Shown in pieces: positions 9,231 to 17,965 of a stretch of DNA of 17,965 nucleotides. Source of the stretch: Paraglomus occultum (lineage: Eukaryota > Glomeromycota > Glomeromycetes > Paraglomerales > Paraglomeraceae). Under the pieces are notes generated by a model. That model made no database searches. It was given only the letters and a program-made list of their open reading frames with translations, and was not told the origin of the DNA. The position numbers and the translations under genes are program-made. Position 1 is the stretch's first letter. Every line of letters begins with the position of its first letter. Location: positions 1 to 17,965 of the forward strand of contig CAJVPJ010000729.1 in assembly GCA_910592205.1 (NCBI GenBank), read 5' to 3'.

Positions 9231-9340
9231 TTAACACAAGAATTAGGCATCCCCGTTTGCTACCACTAATATACACAAAGAAACTTTCTATACCAAGTAC
9301 ATTAGTCATTGCTGATATCAAGTTCGGCAAAACCGTTACT

Positions 9341-12300
9341 TTAATTCTGATTCTTGACATCACTCTTGGACAATGTTTCAAAAGGAATTGTGGTTGTCGG
9401 AGCCGGGCCCAATTTCATATTACTCTTGAATACCGCCAAATCTTCAATGACGACGTTCTTTTCCGACAATACAGAATCATCTCTTGACGTCTCATTACTG
9501 TCCTTGGCTACTTCTTGATCCACCTCAACTTTGGTCTGGCTATCCTCTTTATTACTCACGACCACAAGGGCTTGATTGACCTTCTTTATCACTTGTTCAA
9601 TTTCCTTGTCGTCTGCTTTAGTTTTATCAGCGAGGAACTTTTTCAACGCGTTTTGACCATCAGGGGACCCAAAGTTTTTGCTCTCCAGATTGCTAGAAAG
9701 ATCTGCTAGGGTTATCTCAGATGTTAGGGAATGTGACTGAAGACAGCTGAACAATCTGTTAATATCAAACGTCTTGGCATGAGGTGACGATGGGGGAGGA
9801 TTTTGTGAGCGTAAATGAGTAGAAAGTTTCTTTCTGGTCTTGGAGGATGTATGTACATATTCATTGAAAAAGTCCAGAAGGGACGACTTGGAGATGGTTT
9901 TGAGTTCTTCCACGTCTTGATCGACTAGATAAGAAATTGTTAAACGTCACGTTTTGATTAGTGCTTGTTGCAACAGCGTGTATGGAAATGCACTAGTATC
10001 AATCGATTTTGTTACCTTGGAAGAAATTATAAAGTCCTTTATAGATAATTATCCAGTATCGCTGACTCTCTTCGCCTAAATTCTTGTCCTTTTCGAGTCT
10101 TGTCGTTATCAAAGATTGTACATGTTTCTGATATTCTTCCTCAGACATGGTTTCAATCGTAGACTGTTAAAAATTTAGAAACCCCGTTAGCCTGATGCAG
10201 TATTGACGAAATCAATCACACTTTTTTCTTACTTGAAGTTTCGACAGAAATGCCTCTATTCTGTTCTCCAAATGCACCGTATCTTTTACACTTTGAACAA
10301 TAAATTCCATGCCAATACTGCCACATTCATTGCGCATTCTACTCCTGACCACATAGCCTGAAAAACATCAAATATGAGTCACCCGTAATGTCTCATTAAA
10401 AGCCCACAGAAACTCTAATGTAATGATCCCTCATAACTCTCCACTAACTCACCCAACTGCTCTTTCGTCCTCAACTGATCGAAGAATGGCTCATCTGCAA
10501 TCTGAACTAGTAAAGCCAGCCGCGCCCTAAGCTTGACGTCTACCGCCTTTCCAACATCGACATAGTACACAATAGAAGAATTAACTTCCTTTTCGTCAAA
10601 AACTTTACGCTGATAGACAAAATGTCCACTTTCAGGCAACAGAAGCGGGCGACGTCGGATCATCTGTGATGGAATTAATGGCTTATACGCTAAAATGTCT
10701 TCGACGGTCTTGACGGCTCGCAAGGCTTCATCTTCAAACATGTTTCCGTGAATCAATGTTTCCACATGGAGGTGGTTAAGCAATTCAGGATAAAATGATT
10801 GGACATCTTCAGCTGTGATAGGATCTAAAACTTCCAGCTTCTCTTCTGCGGTCCATATCAATTCTTGTGTTAAATACTGAATATAATACAGCGCATGGAT
10901 GTATGGTGGTTCCAATGAATTGTTACGATAATGGCGCTCTAGTTGCTCTTTAATCAACGCAAAACGTTCTGGATCCACTTTAAAGTTTCTCATCAAGGAA
11001 ACTATTTTCTCTAGTAATATATGCACTTTGTCGTTGAATCCTCCGACCCTCAAGGTGATGCCTTCGAAATCGTTCGTAATAGCGTAAGATAATCCAGCGA
11101 CTTCTGCTACATAGGCATATTCAGTCAATGCATCACAAATTAAGTCGGTATACAGACGTGTCTTTACGCAATGGATTGGAGTAATATAAGCACATGGACT
11201 GTAAAGATATGGGAAAATCAGTACGTCTTGACCGAATTCAAAAGTATGAGAACAGGCACGAGCGTTACAAGTAATATTATACGTACGTCCGGAACATGAA
11301 ATATAAATTCACTTTAGGAGTCCAAAACTTGTCGTCTTTCTTGTGCCATACACGAGCTAACCGTGAATTCTTAATCAGAGTCGGATGCTTGGCGGGCTAT
11401 TTGTTAAAAAACGCATCAAACAAAACAACATAAGCAAATGACAGATATAACAAGTTATGTATGCCAAACATGATACAAATGGTTTGTTACCGTTATATCG
11501 GTCTGCTTATGGGTTTCAAAGTTCTCCGGTATGAAATCGTTAGGCTGCGGTAGACTCAATTCAGGATTCGCAGGTAAATTCTTCAACTCCTACATAGAGA
11601 TTGGCGCGTAAATACAGCATGCCAACAACGAATCATGAGAAGCACCTTGTTCAATTACACGTTATTTCCCATCAGACTGACTGACCTTCAAGAAATCATC
11701 GCCGAACTTTCTAGTCGAATATTCAGTTCCGTACCATCGCTCCTTCTGATCCAAACCTTCCAGCGTTTTTCCAACGACCATGAGCGTAAACCGATCTTGC
11801 CGTAAATGGTTCAAGGCATCTTCGATTTGTGCAGAATCACATTCACGAATCAAATACGGTCCGCTCAGAACCCATTCCCTGGGATAAGGTCTTTGCATAG
11901 ACTGGGTAACAAAAGACGCGTACTCGCTCACTGTGAATTTTTCGACAAAGCGAAAACCAATAGCAGCTAGTGAGGCATTCTGGAATCGATCGAAAAGATA
12001 TATATAAAAAAAATCGTAATGCAACGTTAAGTTTTGCAAATCAGAATGCAGCAACATCGCAAGACAGAATAATATTTATCGTGTTATCGATCGACCCGGT
12101 TTACCTCATCAAATATCCACTTTTTGAATCCTTCTCTCTTTAACATATCAATGTATTGAAACACAACTTTAACAACGTCTTCGTAATGCTTCAGCCCTTC
12201 TTCGGTCAAATCAACTTGTATCCTAAAGAACTCGCATCCGACGGAAACATTGTACGAGCCACTGGCGAGACTGTTCGCCCATCCCAATTTCTTAAGCAAA

Positions 12301-14476
12301 GAGAGAATAGACCCACTCCCTTCATGTCCGATCAAATGACTCAAATATCCGCCAGGCTGAAAAAGCAATTAGCAATGACATGACCGATTATTACACGAGG
12401 TTTCAAATAAATAACGAGACTAGCGTTTCAACATGCCTTTGTTTTGAATAAGGGAGATTGATCAGGAAATGGAAACACAAGTTCCAAGTATCGAATGTCC
12501 TTTACCGGCTTGGCAAACGTTACTCTCTACAAAGTACAAGCATTATAAATTAATAACTTGCAGAACCTCATAATCACATGCAATGACACACTTAAGAACG
12601 TTCAATTGTTATACCAATAATTCATTTTCTGTTAACACACTTCCTTCAGCTACGGGAACAGGAAGCGATTTGTTTCGTATATCGGAGAAATACTCTACTA
12701 CCCATCGCGTCAAGACATCCAGTGGTTCTAAAATATGTAAACATTTGTTAAAGGTTTACAATTCTCATATTTCATCATTTCCGACATAACTTCACCCGAT
12801 CTAAATGGCCTGCCCTCACGAACGTGTTATTCAAAAAAAACAAAAAAAAAAACAAACGCAAAACAGAAACGCTCAAATCCTTTTCCACCACACATTCTTC
12901 CCAAACTATTCACATTTCTTATTAGTGCCCAAAGCTCTCTCACCTTTCCCAAGAACGCAGAGTTTCATCAGATTGGCCGAATAATATCGTTCGTAAAATT
13001 TCAGTAACTCTTCCCTGACATCGATACCATTCTTCAGAGGCTGATCGCGCAACGTTTCGAGACTGCCAGTTCCAAATTTGTGGTATACATGGTTTGGATT
13101 GCTTAAAGATTTTTCCAATTGATCTAGACGCCACCCATCGTCTTGCAGGTTTTTCTTGTTCTCTATTGGAAAAAAAAGCAGAATCAGTATAACCGTCTTT
13201 TTGTGAAAGACCAGAAATGAGAAACGATTCATATAAGCAGATATCGTCCAATCTCACCTGAATCAACAGCTCGCAACTCACGCTCTGTACAGCTCGGATC
13301 AAATAACGAATTAATGAAAAACTGAGAGAATCTACGTATCGAGAATTGCACAAGCTTAGGAATGCGATATTAACGGTACTACATAATATCAAAGTAAATA
13401 GATTCAAAACAATACCGATCCAAAGCGCCCTCCAAGTGATCTCCACCAACTTCAAAGAAGTAATTCGTGCTATCTGGTCCTGTCCATGCATTCGAGTTTC
13501 CCGAGTGACCGGACAAATACTAAAGTAGAAATTTGAGTAATCGTATTTATGGGCGGCAAAGTCTTGCAAAAATGTGCGTTATCCTACCTCATTATAGTCA
13601 TTTTCTTTGGGGTACTAAAAATGCATAAATTAATATTAGTCCAAATCTTTGAGTAAACAATTATTTGTTAATAACATGATATTTACCTTCTTCGTGCCCT
13701 GCGAGAAAATAATAGGAAATAAGAGAGTTAGTATAGTTAACACAGCGACAACCTTGATACGGAAAGAACGATATTACCATAAATAATAAATGCTCACAAA
13801 AATGAGCTAATCCTTGGAGATGAATCTAAGTCATGTAAGCAATAATAATAAAAGTGTTAAAACGCAGGCAAATGGATAGCGTATCTTTGGTGGCGTATAA
13901 TAACAGCCAATGCCTTCCGCGCCTTTCTATTTAACTCACCGGATCGCAATCATATCCAACGTGCACGTCCAAAGCGGCGCTAGCCTTGTCTGTTTTCTCG
14001 TCATGAATAATCATTGCCTCCAAGTCATTTTTCAATTTGATCATTTTGTAAGTTCGATCATCGCTATCCGACTTCTCGATCGGATGGTTAAGCACATAAT
14101 GTGTGCCATCAGACGAGAGTATGTATTGAGAGGAAGCAGCCGAGTGGACCATGTTCAGACGCGCAAGTAAAGGTGAAAGTAAGCGGCAAACTGCAGGACG
14201 TTGATTATGCTGAAGAGATCTGTCCAAAAAAAATTAATAATAATAAAAAAAGAGAAAATTGATTGATAATATTGGCCAAGACACTTGTGTTGATTTTCAT
14301 CTCTTAAACTATTTAATCCTCAATGGGAGGACAGCTAATCATCGCATCAATCTGTTTTTCACTTGTCAGACTCACCTATATAATCCTCTTGAACTATAAT
14401 ATCTAATTGGTCTAACCCCAAGACTTTTGTAACCGATTCCTAAATGCCTTTCAATCACAAGTCGTGCGAAAGGCAT
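9341..14476 (-). CDS. Insulysin / insulin-degrading enzyme (M16A zinc metallopeptidase, Ste23/Axl1 family), complete
   Basis: Eighteen exons: 14476-14376, 14219-13940, 13825-13778, 13698-13687, 13614-13588, 13519-13416, 13331-13258, 13162-12944, 12727-12615, 12526-12437, 12356-12105, 11979-11686, 11589-11491, 11396-11287, 11198-10453, 10357-10233, 10163-10016, 9924-9341. All phases agree: 1141 residues. The inverted zinc site HFCEH is at 135-139; the third ligand is probably E216 in AVDSE, at the usual 77-residue spacing. The C-terminal half keeps RTKEQLGYVV, whose Arg and Tyr hold substrate. Residues 1-56 look like a mitochondrial presequence (Arg/Ser/Leu-rich, RYYSS); a second Met at 57 would give a cytosolic form. 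The exon ending at 12437 uses a GC donor. Residues about 989-1106 are a charged, low-complexity insertion. In yeast this family matures a-factor and degrades peptides; here the substrate is unknown. Confidence 0.95.
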
Positions 14477-15773
14477 CGACAGCTCCAGGAAAGTTACCAC
14501 CTTATATACCAATTAAGGGTCTGTTTATCGCATATAATATATAATTGTACTTGATGAAACAAACATATACAAACGTGTGTGGGGGAGAGTAGTACAATAA
14601 GTCCATGATCTAATAGTTTTCTGGCGCAGCCAAAATCATGCCTATATTGGGAACCACAAATGTTACGTAGTCCACGTATACTAATACACGCAAGCAATTA
14701 AACTTTCCGAAAAGGTCTCCCCCGACAATTATCTAATGCATTTATCTATAAGTGAATAACTCTATGTTAAGATTTCGGGAATGATTTGGGGGGGAAATGA
14801 CTGCTACCCTTTCCGAACCGTCGTTGTTTCAATCAAATCTTGTACGACTTTGAATATGATTCAGCTCTCCTATTTCCGTAACCCGAAAATTGTAATGTTT
14901 CTTATCGACAGTTAGTTAACACGAAGAAATAGTCATGAGGCAATAGTAAAATTACGCTTCGTTGTGTGACTTTCTATAGGATAATAGAACTTTACTATTA
15001 AGACAGCATCAATAGTTCATAATCAGACCATTGTGAATCAGGAGAACAGTGAACAATTGATACAGGGGGTTACGTAAACTATAGTTGGGTACGTACTCCA
15101 ATTTTTTGAGTAACTGTCACTACTTGATCTCCGCAAATAAGTCAGCCAACACCTTCCGTCATGCTGTACATTCGGAGAATATCGATACCATTTTGGTGGG
15201 CTTGATCATAAATTTTATAGATAATTCGTGTTTGTATTGAAATAATATTTGATAATGACATTGACATGAAAAATGCAAACGGTCTTGACACGGCGTGCTG
15301 AAAAGCTTCGTATGCAAAAAACATAGTTGATTAATCGTTCGCAACGCTTCGAAGGAAACAAAAATCAAAATTCATTCCGAAAAACCAAAACCAAGACAAT
15401 AACGATGACTAATGCATTTCGTTTTTAAGGCTTTCAAGAAATAGAGATTAGGCATTCTTGATAATAATGGCCGTCCTTGTGAAGCAGATCCTCATTTTAT
15501 TACACAAGAGACTTTTAAGGTAGTACACATAATAGGCATCAAAAGCGTGTCAGCAAGTCACTGATAAATAGTTTATGAAATAGCAACTTCCTTTGTCATA
15601 TTACGCATATACGAAGTTTGCTACAAGAACGAACAAGTCCTCTAACGTATACAGTTTAACAGATGAAAATATTCAAACACACGTATACACCCGGATCTTC
15701 TCTCTACGTTACTTCACAACGTCATCTCTTCCAAAGCGTAAATACAACAAACAACTCCTATATTATGCACATA
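14477..15773. other. Insulysin upstream region and gene-free stretch
   Basis: The first part should hold the insulysin promoter (reverse strand). A reverse frame at 15142-15324 (starting MFFAYEAFQHAV) has protein-like stretches but no match I recognise and no supporting splice structure. The rest is AT-rich without recognisable features. Confidence 0.45.
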
Positions 15774-16282
15774 CGGCGGCGAGCATAAGTATCCGACCGC
15801 ACCTAGTTTGAGACGGGAACAAGTAAAATTTTCTTGCATAACAAGCCATGATAAAAACATACAAAAACATATCAAAGTCGCACGTCGTTATTTCGACATA
15901 AACTTCAAAATCAATACCTCTACATGCTTCTAATCAATTTGCGTAATCTTTTTCGTTAAATCAATCTCTGCGTTTCTTTGAGATGTATGGTCGAATTAGA
16001 AAAAAATCGTTATTGCACTTTGCAACAAACACGCTATACTATTTATCGATGTAATCACAAAATTTGGTTAGAAAAGTGTCAAGGTACGAATTTCTGATTT
16101 TGTGATCGAAATCGCGAGATATCTTGGGTAAACTTTGGCGTTTGGAAAATTTTCTGGAGACATTCGATCAGCTAAAATTTTACGGATAATCATGGTTTGT
16201 TATATACTTGGGCAAATTTTTTCAAAGCGTTTACTTGTTCCTGTCCCAAACTAGGAGCGGTCGGATACTTATGTCGCTACTG
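15774..16282. mobile_element. Non-autonomous Tc1/mariner-type element (MITE), 509 bp
   Basis: Long terminal inverted repeats: from CATAAGTATCCGACCGC at 15784 (left), the match to the reverse complement of the right end (up to 16273) covers 44 positions with 41 identical. The right tip read inward is CAGTAGCGA; the left tip is CGGCGGCGAG, one base longer. Both ends abut TA (15772-15773 and 16283-16284), as expected for Tc1/mariner insertion. Weaker similarity continues inward (ACAAGCCATGAT against ACAAACCATGAT) with an indel, suggesting longer original arms. No transposase frame inside. Confidence 0.8.
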
Positions 16283-16584
16283 TACGTCAGTTCGCTACAA
16301 CTTGAGTAATTATGCGTAGGTTACTTTTGTCGTTGTTTCTCAGCGATCAAGTATGTAATTGCCCTACGTGTCTTAAGGAAAAATTGTCATTTTTTCTGTT
16401 ACTGTAAGTTTATATAGGGTATTTCAATTCGGACGTATTATTTCTCACAAACTGAATATTAATATGATTTTAATAAAGAATGAAGATCAGAAATTATTTA
16501 TGATATAATGCCACATGGCTTTAATCTGACATCCAGTAAACTACAAAATAAAGGGAAATTTTTTTGCACACTATAAAAACGTTA
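16283..16584. other. Spacer between the two transposon relics
   Basis: About 300 bp of AT-rich sequence with no recognisable gene or repeat. Confidence 0.4.
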
Positions 16585-16881
16585 CAGTCGCACCTGTCTA
16601 TTTGCATACTGTTGGGGACTGATAGATTTTTATGCAAATAGACAGAATATGCAAATATACGTTATCACACGATTATTGGTACTGATCACATGATTTGATA
16701 CTTGCGTCAGGCTTTTTTTCGTTCCAATATTTTTTGTGTGCTTGCTTATTGAAATTATTATCAAGGTTATCAACTATATTTTCTTTTTGTATAATCACTC
16801 TATAGGCCTAGTGATAAGTAAATTGCAATGTGTGGCTATACAAATGCAATTATATTAGGTGACTATATCAAGGTGCAACTG
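16585..16881. mobile_element. Pogo/Tigger-like MITE, 297 bp
   Basis: Starts CAGTCGCACCTG and ends in the reverse complement of CAGTTGCACCTT; the first 11 of 12 outer bases pair except one. Both ends are flanked by TA (16583-16584, 16882-16883). Just inside the left end, CTGTCTATTTGCATA (16594-16608) is repeated exactly inverted at 16631-16645, followed by another ATGCAAATA copy at 16650-16658. The CAGTCG start, TA target and subterminal repeats resemble pogo/Tigger elements. No transposase coding capacity, so it would need help in trans or is dead. Confidence 0.7.
16594..16645. repeat. Perfect 15-bp inverted repeat inside the MITE
   Basis: Arms 16594-16608 and 16631-16645 with a 22-base loop; contains the octamer ATGCAAAT. 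It could be a paired transposase-binding site or a hairpin in RNA. Confidence 0.85.
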
Positions 16882-17034
16882 TAACTAACACATAGTTCAG
16901 TTATTATTATATATATACCCAATCATCAATAATTTTTTCATAATTCTCCTTTTTTCTTTTAGTATAAGACAAAGCATCTGACAAAAAAAACCTAACTTTA
17001 GAATCTAAGAGCCAGAGAGGAGTTTGATTTTGAT

Positions 17035-17965
17035 TCAAGAGCCTTTGTATTTGTCATCAAAATCCAATGAAGTCAGAGAAGAATTTGATTCAAGAGCCTT
17101 TGCCAAAGCTGTTGCTCCTGTATCTCCAATTTGATTACTATAGAGACCCAATGAAGTCAGAGAGGAATTTGATTCTAGAGCCTTTGCCAAAGCTGTTGCT
17201 CCTGTAGCTCCAATTTGATTACCAGAGAGACCCAATGAAGTCAGAAAGGAATTTGATTCTAGAGCCTTTGCCAAAGCTGTTGCTCCTGTATCTCCAATTT
17301 GATTATAACTAAGATTCAATAAAGTCAGAGAGGAATTTGATTCTAGAGCCTTTGCCAAAGCTGTTGCTCCTGCAGCTCCAATTTGATTATAATAGAGATC
17401 CAATGAAGTCAGAGATGAATTTGATTCTAGAGCCTTTGCCAAAGCTGTTGCTCCAATTTGATTTCTATAGAGACCCAATGAAGTCAGAGAGGAATTTGAT
17501 TCTAGAGCCTTTGCCAAAGCTGTTGCTCCTGTATCTCCAATATGATTACTCAAGAGATTCAATGAAGTCAGAGATGAATTTGATTCTAGAGCCTTTGCCA
17601 AAGCTGTTGCTCCTGTAGCTCCAATTTGACTACCAGAGAGACCCAATGAAGTCAGAGAAGAATTTGATTCTAGAGCCTTTGCCAAAGCTGTTGCTCCCGT
17701 ATCTCCAATTTGAGTACTCAAGAGATTCAATGAAGTCAGAGAAGAATTTGATTCTAGAGCCTTTGCCAAAGCTGTTGCTCCTGTATCTCCAATATGATTA
17801 CTCCAGAGATTCAATGAAGTCAGAGAGGAATTTAATTTTAAGATTTTTGCTAAAATAATGGCACCAGCATTTTTAATTTTATGATCTGAAAAATCTAACA
17901 AACATTGATTTTGATAATTTTGTGTTTCTAATTGATCAAACAAAGATGATAACTGTTTGTAGAGA
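17035..17965 (-). CDS. Leucine-rich repeat protein, RNI/NLRC3-like, 5'-partial
   Basis: The frame stays open to the right edge of the window, so the N-terminus is missing; it ends at 17035 after a short DFDDKYKGS tail. Ten repeats of 28 residues with consensus about D-T-G-A-T-A-L-A-K-A-L-E-S-N-S-S-L-T-S-L-x-L-x-x-N-Q-I-G, the ribonuclease-inhibitor-type LRR of NLRC3 and RanGAP relatives. Repeat 1 (NAGAIILAKILKLNSS) is divergent; repeats 2-10 are nearly identical, also in DNA (84-bp unit). Repeat 6 lacks three residues (9 bp). No NACHT or other effector domain is visible; if present it lies upstream. LRRs of this type bind proteins; specific function unknown. Two MITEs lie just downstream. Confidence 0.85.
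   Translation of the reverse strand, partial: LYKQLSSLFDQLETQNYQNQCLLDFSDHKIKNAGAIILAKILKLNSSLTSLNLWSNHIGDTGATALAKALESNSSLTSLNLLSTQIGDTGATALAKALESNSSLTSLGLSGSQIGATGATALAKALESNSSLTSLNLLSNHIGDTGATALAKALESNSSLTSLGLYRNQIGATALAKALESNSSLTSLDLYYNQIGAAGATALAKALESNSSLTLLNLSYNQIGDTGATALAKALESNSFLTSLGLSGNQIGATGATALAKALESNSSLTSLGLYSNQIGDTGATALAKALESNSSLTSLDFDDKYKGS
17050..17830 (-). repeat. 84-bp tandem repeat array (LRR-coding)
   Basis: About nine near-identical 84-bp units; the core that encodes A-L-A-K-A-L-E-S-N-S is almost invariant. Variation is concentrated at the solvent-exposed beta-strand positions (L-x-L-x-x-N). One unit is 75 bp. This indicates recent unit duplication or gene conversion. Confidence 0.9.

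Larger units (their letters stand above)
9045..9340. other. Convergent 3' region between HMG gene and insulysin gene
   Basis: Stops are 296 bp apart. The HMG gene has AATAAA at 9126-9131; the reverse gene has AATAAA at 9230-9225. A run of about 18 T lies between them at 9175-9193. A 10-bp GC-rich direct repeat (CGGGACGGGG, two copies plus part of a third) sits at 9061-9084 right after the HMG stop. Confidence 0.6.

Noticed and set aside
12940-13569. Reverse 209-codon open frame across several insulysin exons
   Set aside because: It reads through introns in the wrong frame; the spliced model gives conserved insulysin sequence over the same bases.
15142-15324. Reverse frame starting MFFAYEAFQHAV
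   Set aside because: Protein-like in parts, but there is no family I recognise, no adjoining exon and no conserved motif; likely chance in AT-rich DNA.
17337-17858. Forward-strand open frames with repeated LILEPLPKLLL motifs
   Set aside because: They are the complementary reading of the 84-bp LRR repeats; because 84 is a multiple of three, any frame lacking a stop in one unit stays open through many.
1-17965. CRISPR arrays, bacterial operons, prophage or integron features
   Set aside because: Introns, poly(A) signals and fungal gene content make the window eukaryotic; the only arrays are coding LRR repeats and simple repeats.

Overview
The window is nuclear DNA from a fungus. Its genes carry GT-AG introns of roughly 70-215 bp, intergenic DNA is AT-rich, AATAAA signals follow the genes, and the proteins are typically fungal: a MATA-type HMG-box mating-type regulator, a small fungal four-helix membrane protein and an Ear1/Ssh4-like SPRY membrane protein. 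Dense splicing (18 exons in one gene), a lone HMG-box regulator and a highly repetitive RNI/NLRC3-like leucine-rich repeat gene point to an early-diverging lineage (Mucoromycota, perhaps Glomeromycotina). The phylum is an inference; the exon models come from reading splice sites by eye.

Layout, left to right. 254-1703 (+): proteasome lid subunit Rpn7, five exons, with the first ~45 residues unresolved or outside the window. 2255-3630 (+): single-pass membrane SPRY protein with a signal peptide, a 21-glycine run and a PPxY motif, probably an adaptor for a Rsp5/NEDD4-type ubiquitin ligase. 3976-4400 (-): last exons of an unidentified gene whose intron is a tandem duplication of a whole intron-like unit. 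4965-5489 (-): four-helix fungal membrane protein with one intron. A possible tiny two-exon gene (5478-5740, +) starts head-to-head with it. 5741-8459 has no recognisable gene. 8460-9044 (+): MATA-type HMG-box protein, intronless. 9341-14476 (-): complete insulysin (insulin-degrading enzyme, Ste23/Axl1 family), 18 exons, 1141 codons, with a probable mitochondrial presequence upstream of a second start. 14477-17034 holds two non-autonomous DNA transposons (MITEs) ending in TA and no gene. 17035-17965 (-): partial LRR gene with ten 28-residue repeats, running off the right edge.

Functionally, Rpn7 and the SPRY/PPxY protein both belong to ubiquitin-dependent turnover, which may be coincidence. 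The most suggestive pairing is the HMG mating-type-like gene in tail-to-tail contact (296 bp between stops) with an M16 insulysin, the family that processes a-factor pheromone in yeast. The TPT and RNA-helicase genes that flank the HMG gene in Mucorales sex loci are not present here, so this is either a different arrangement or a dispersed MATA-HMG paralogue.
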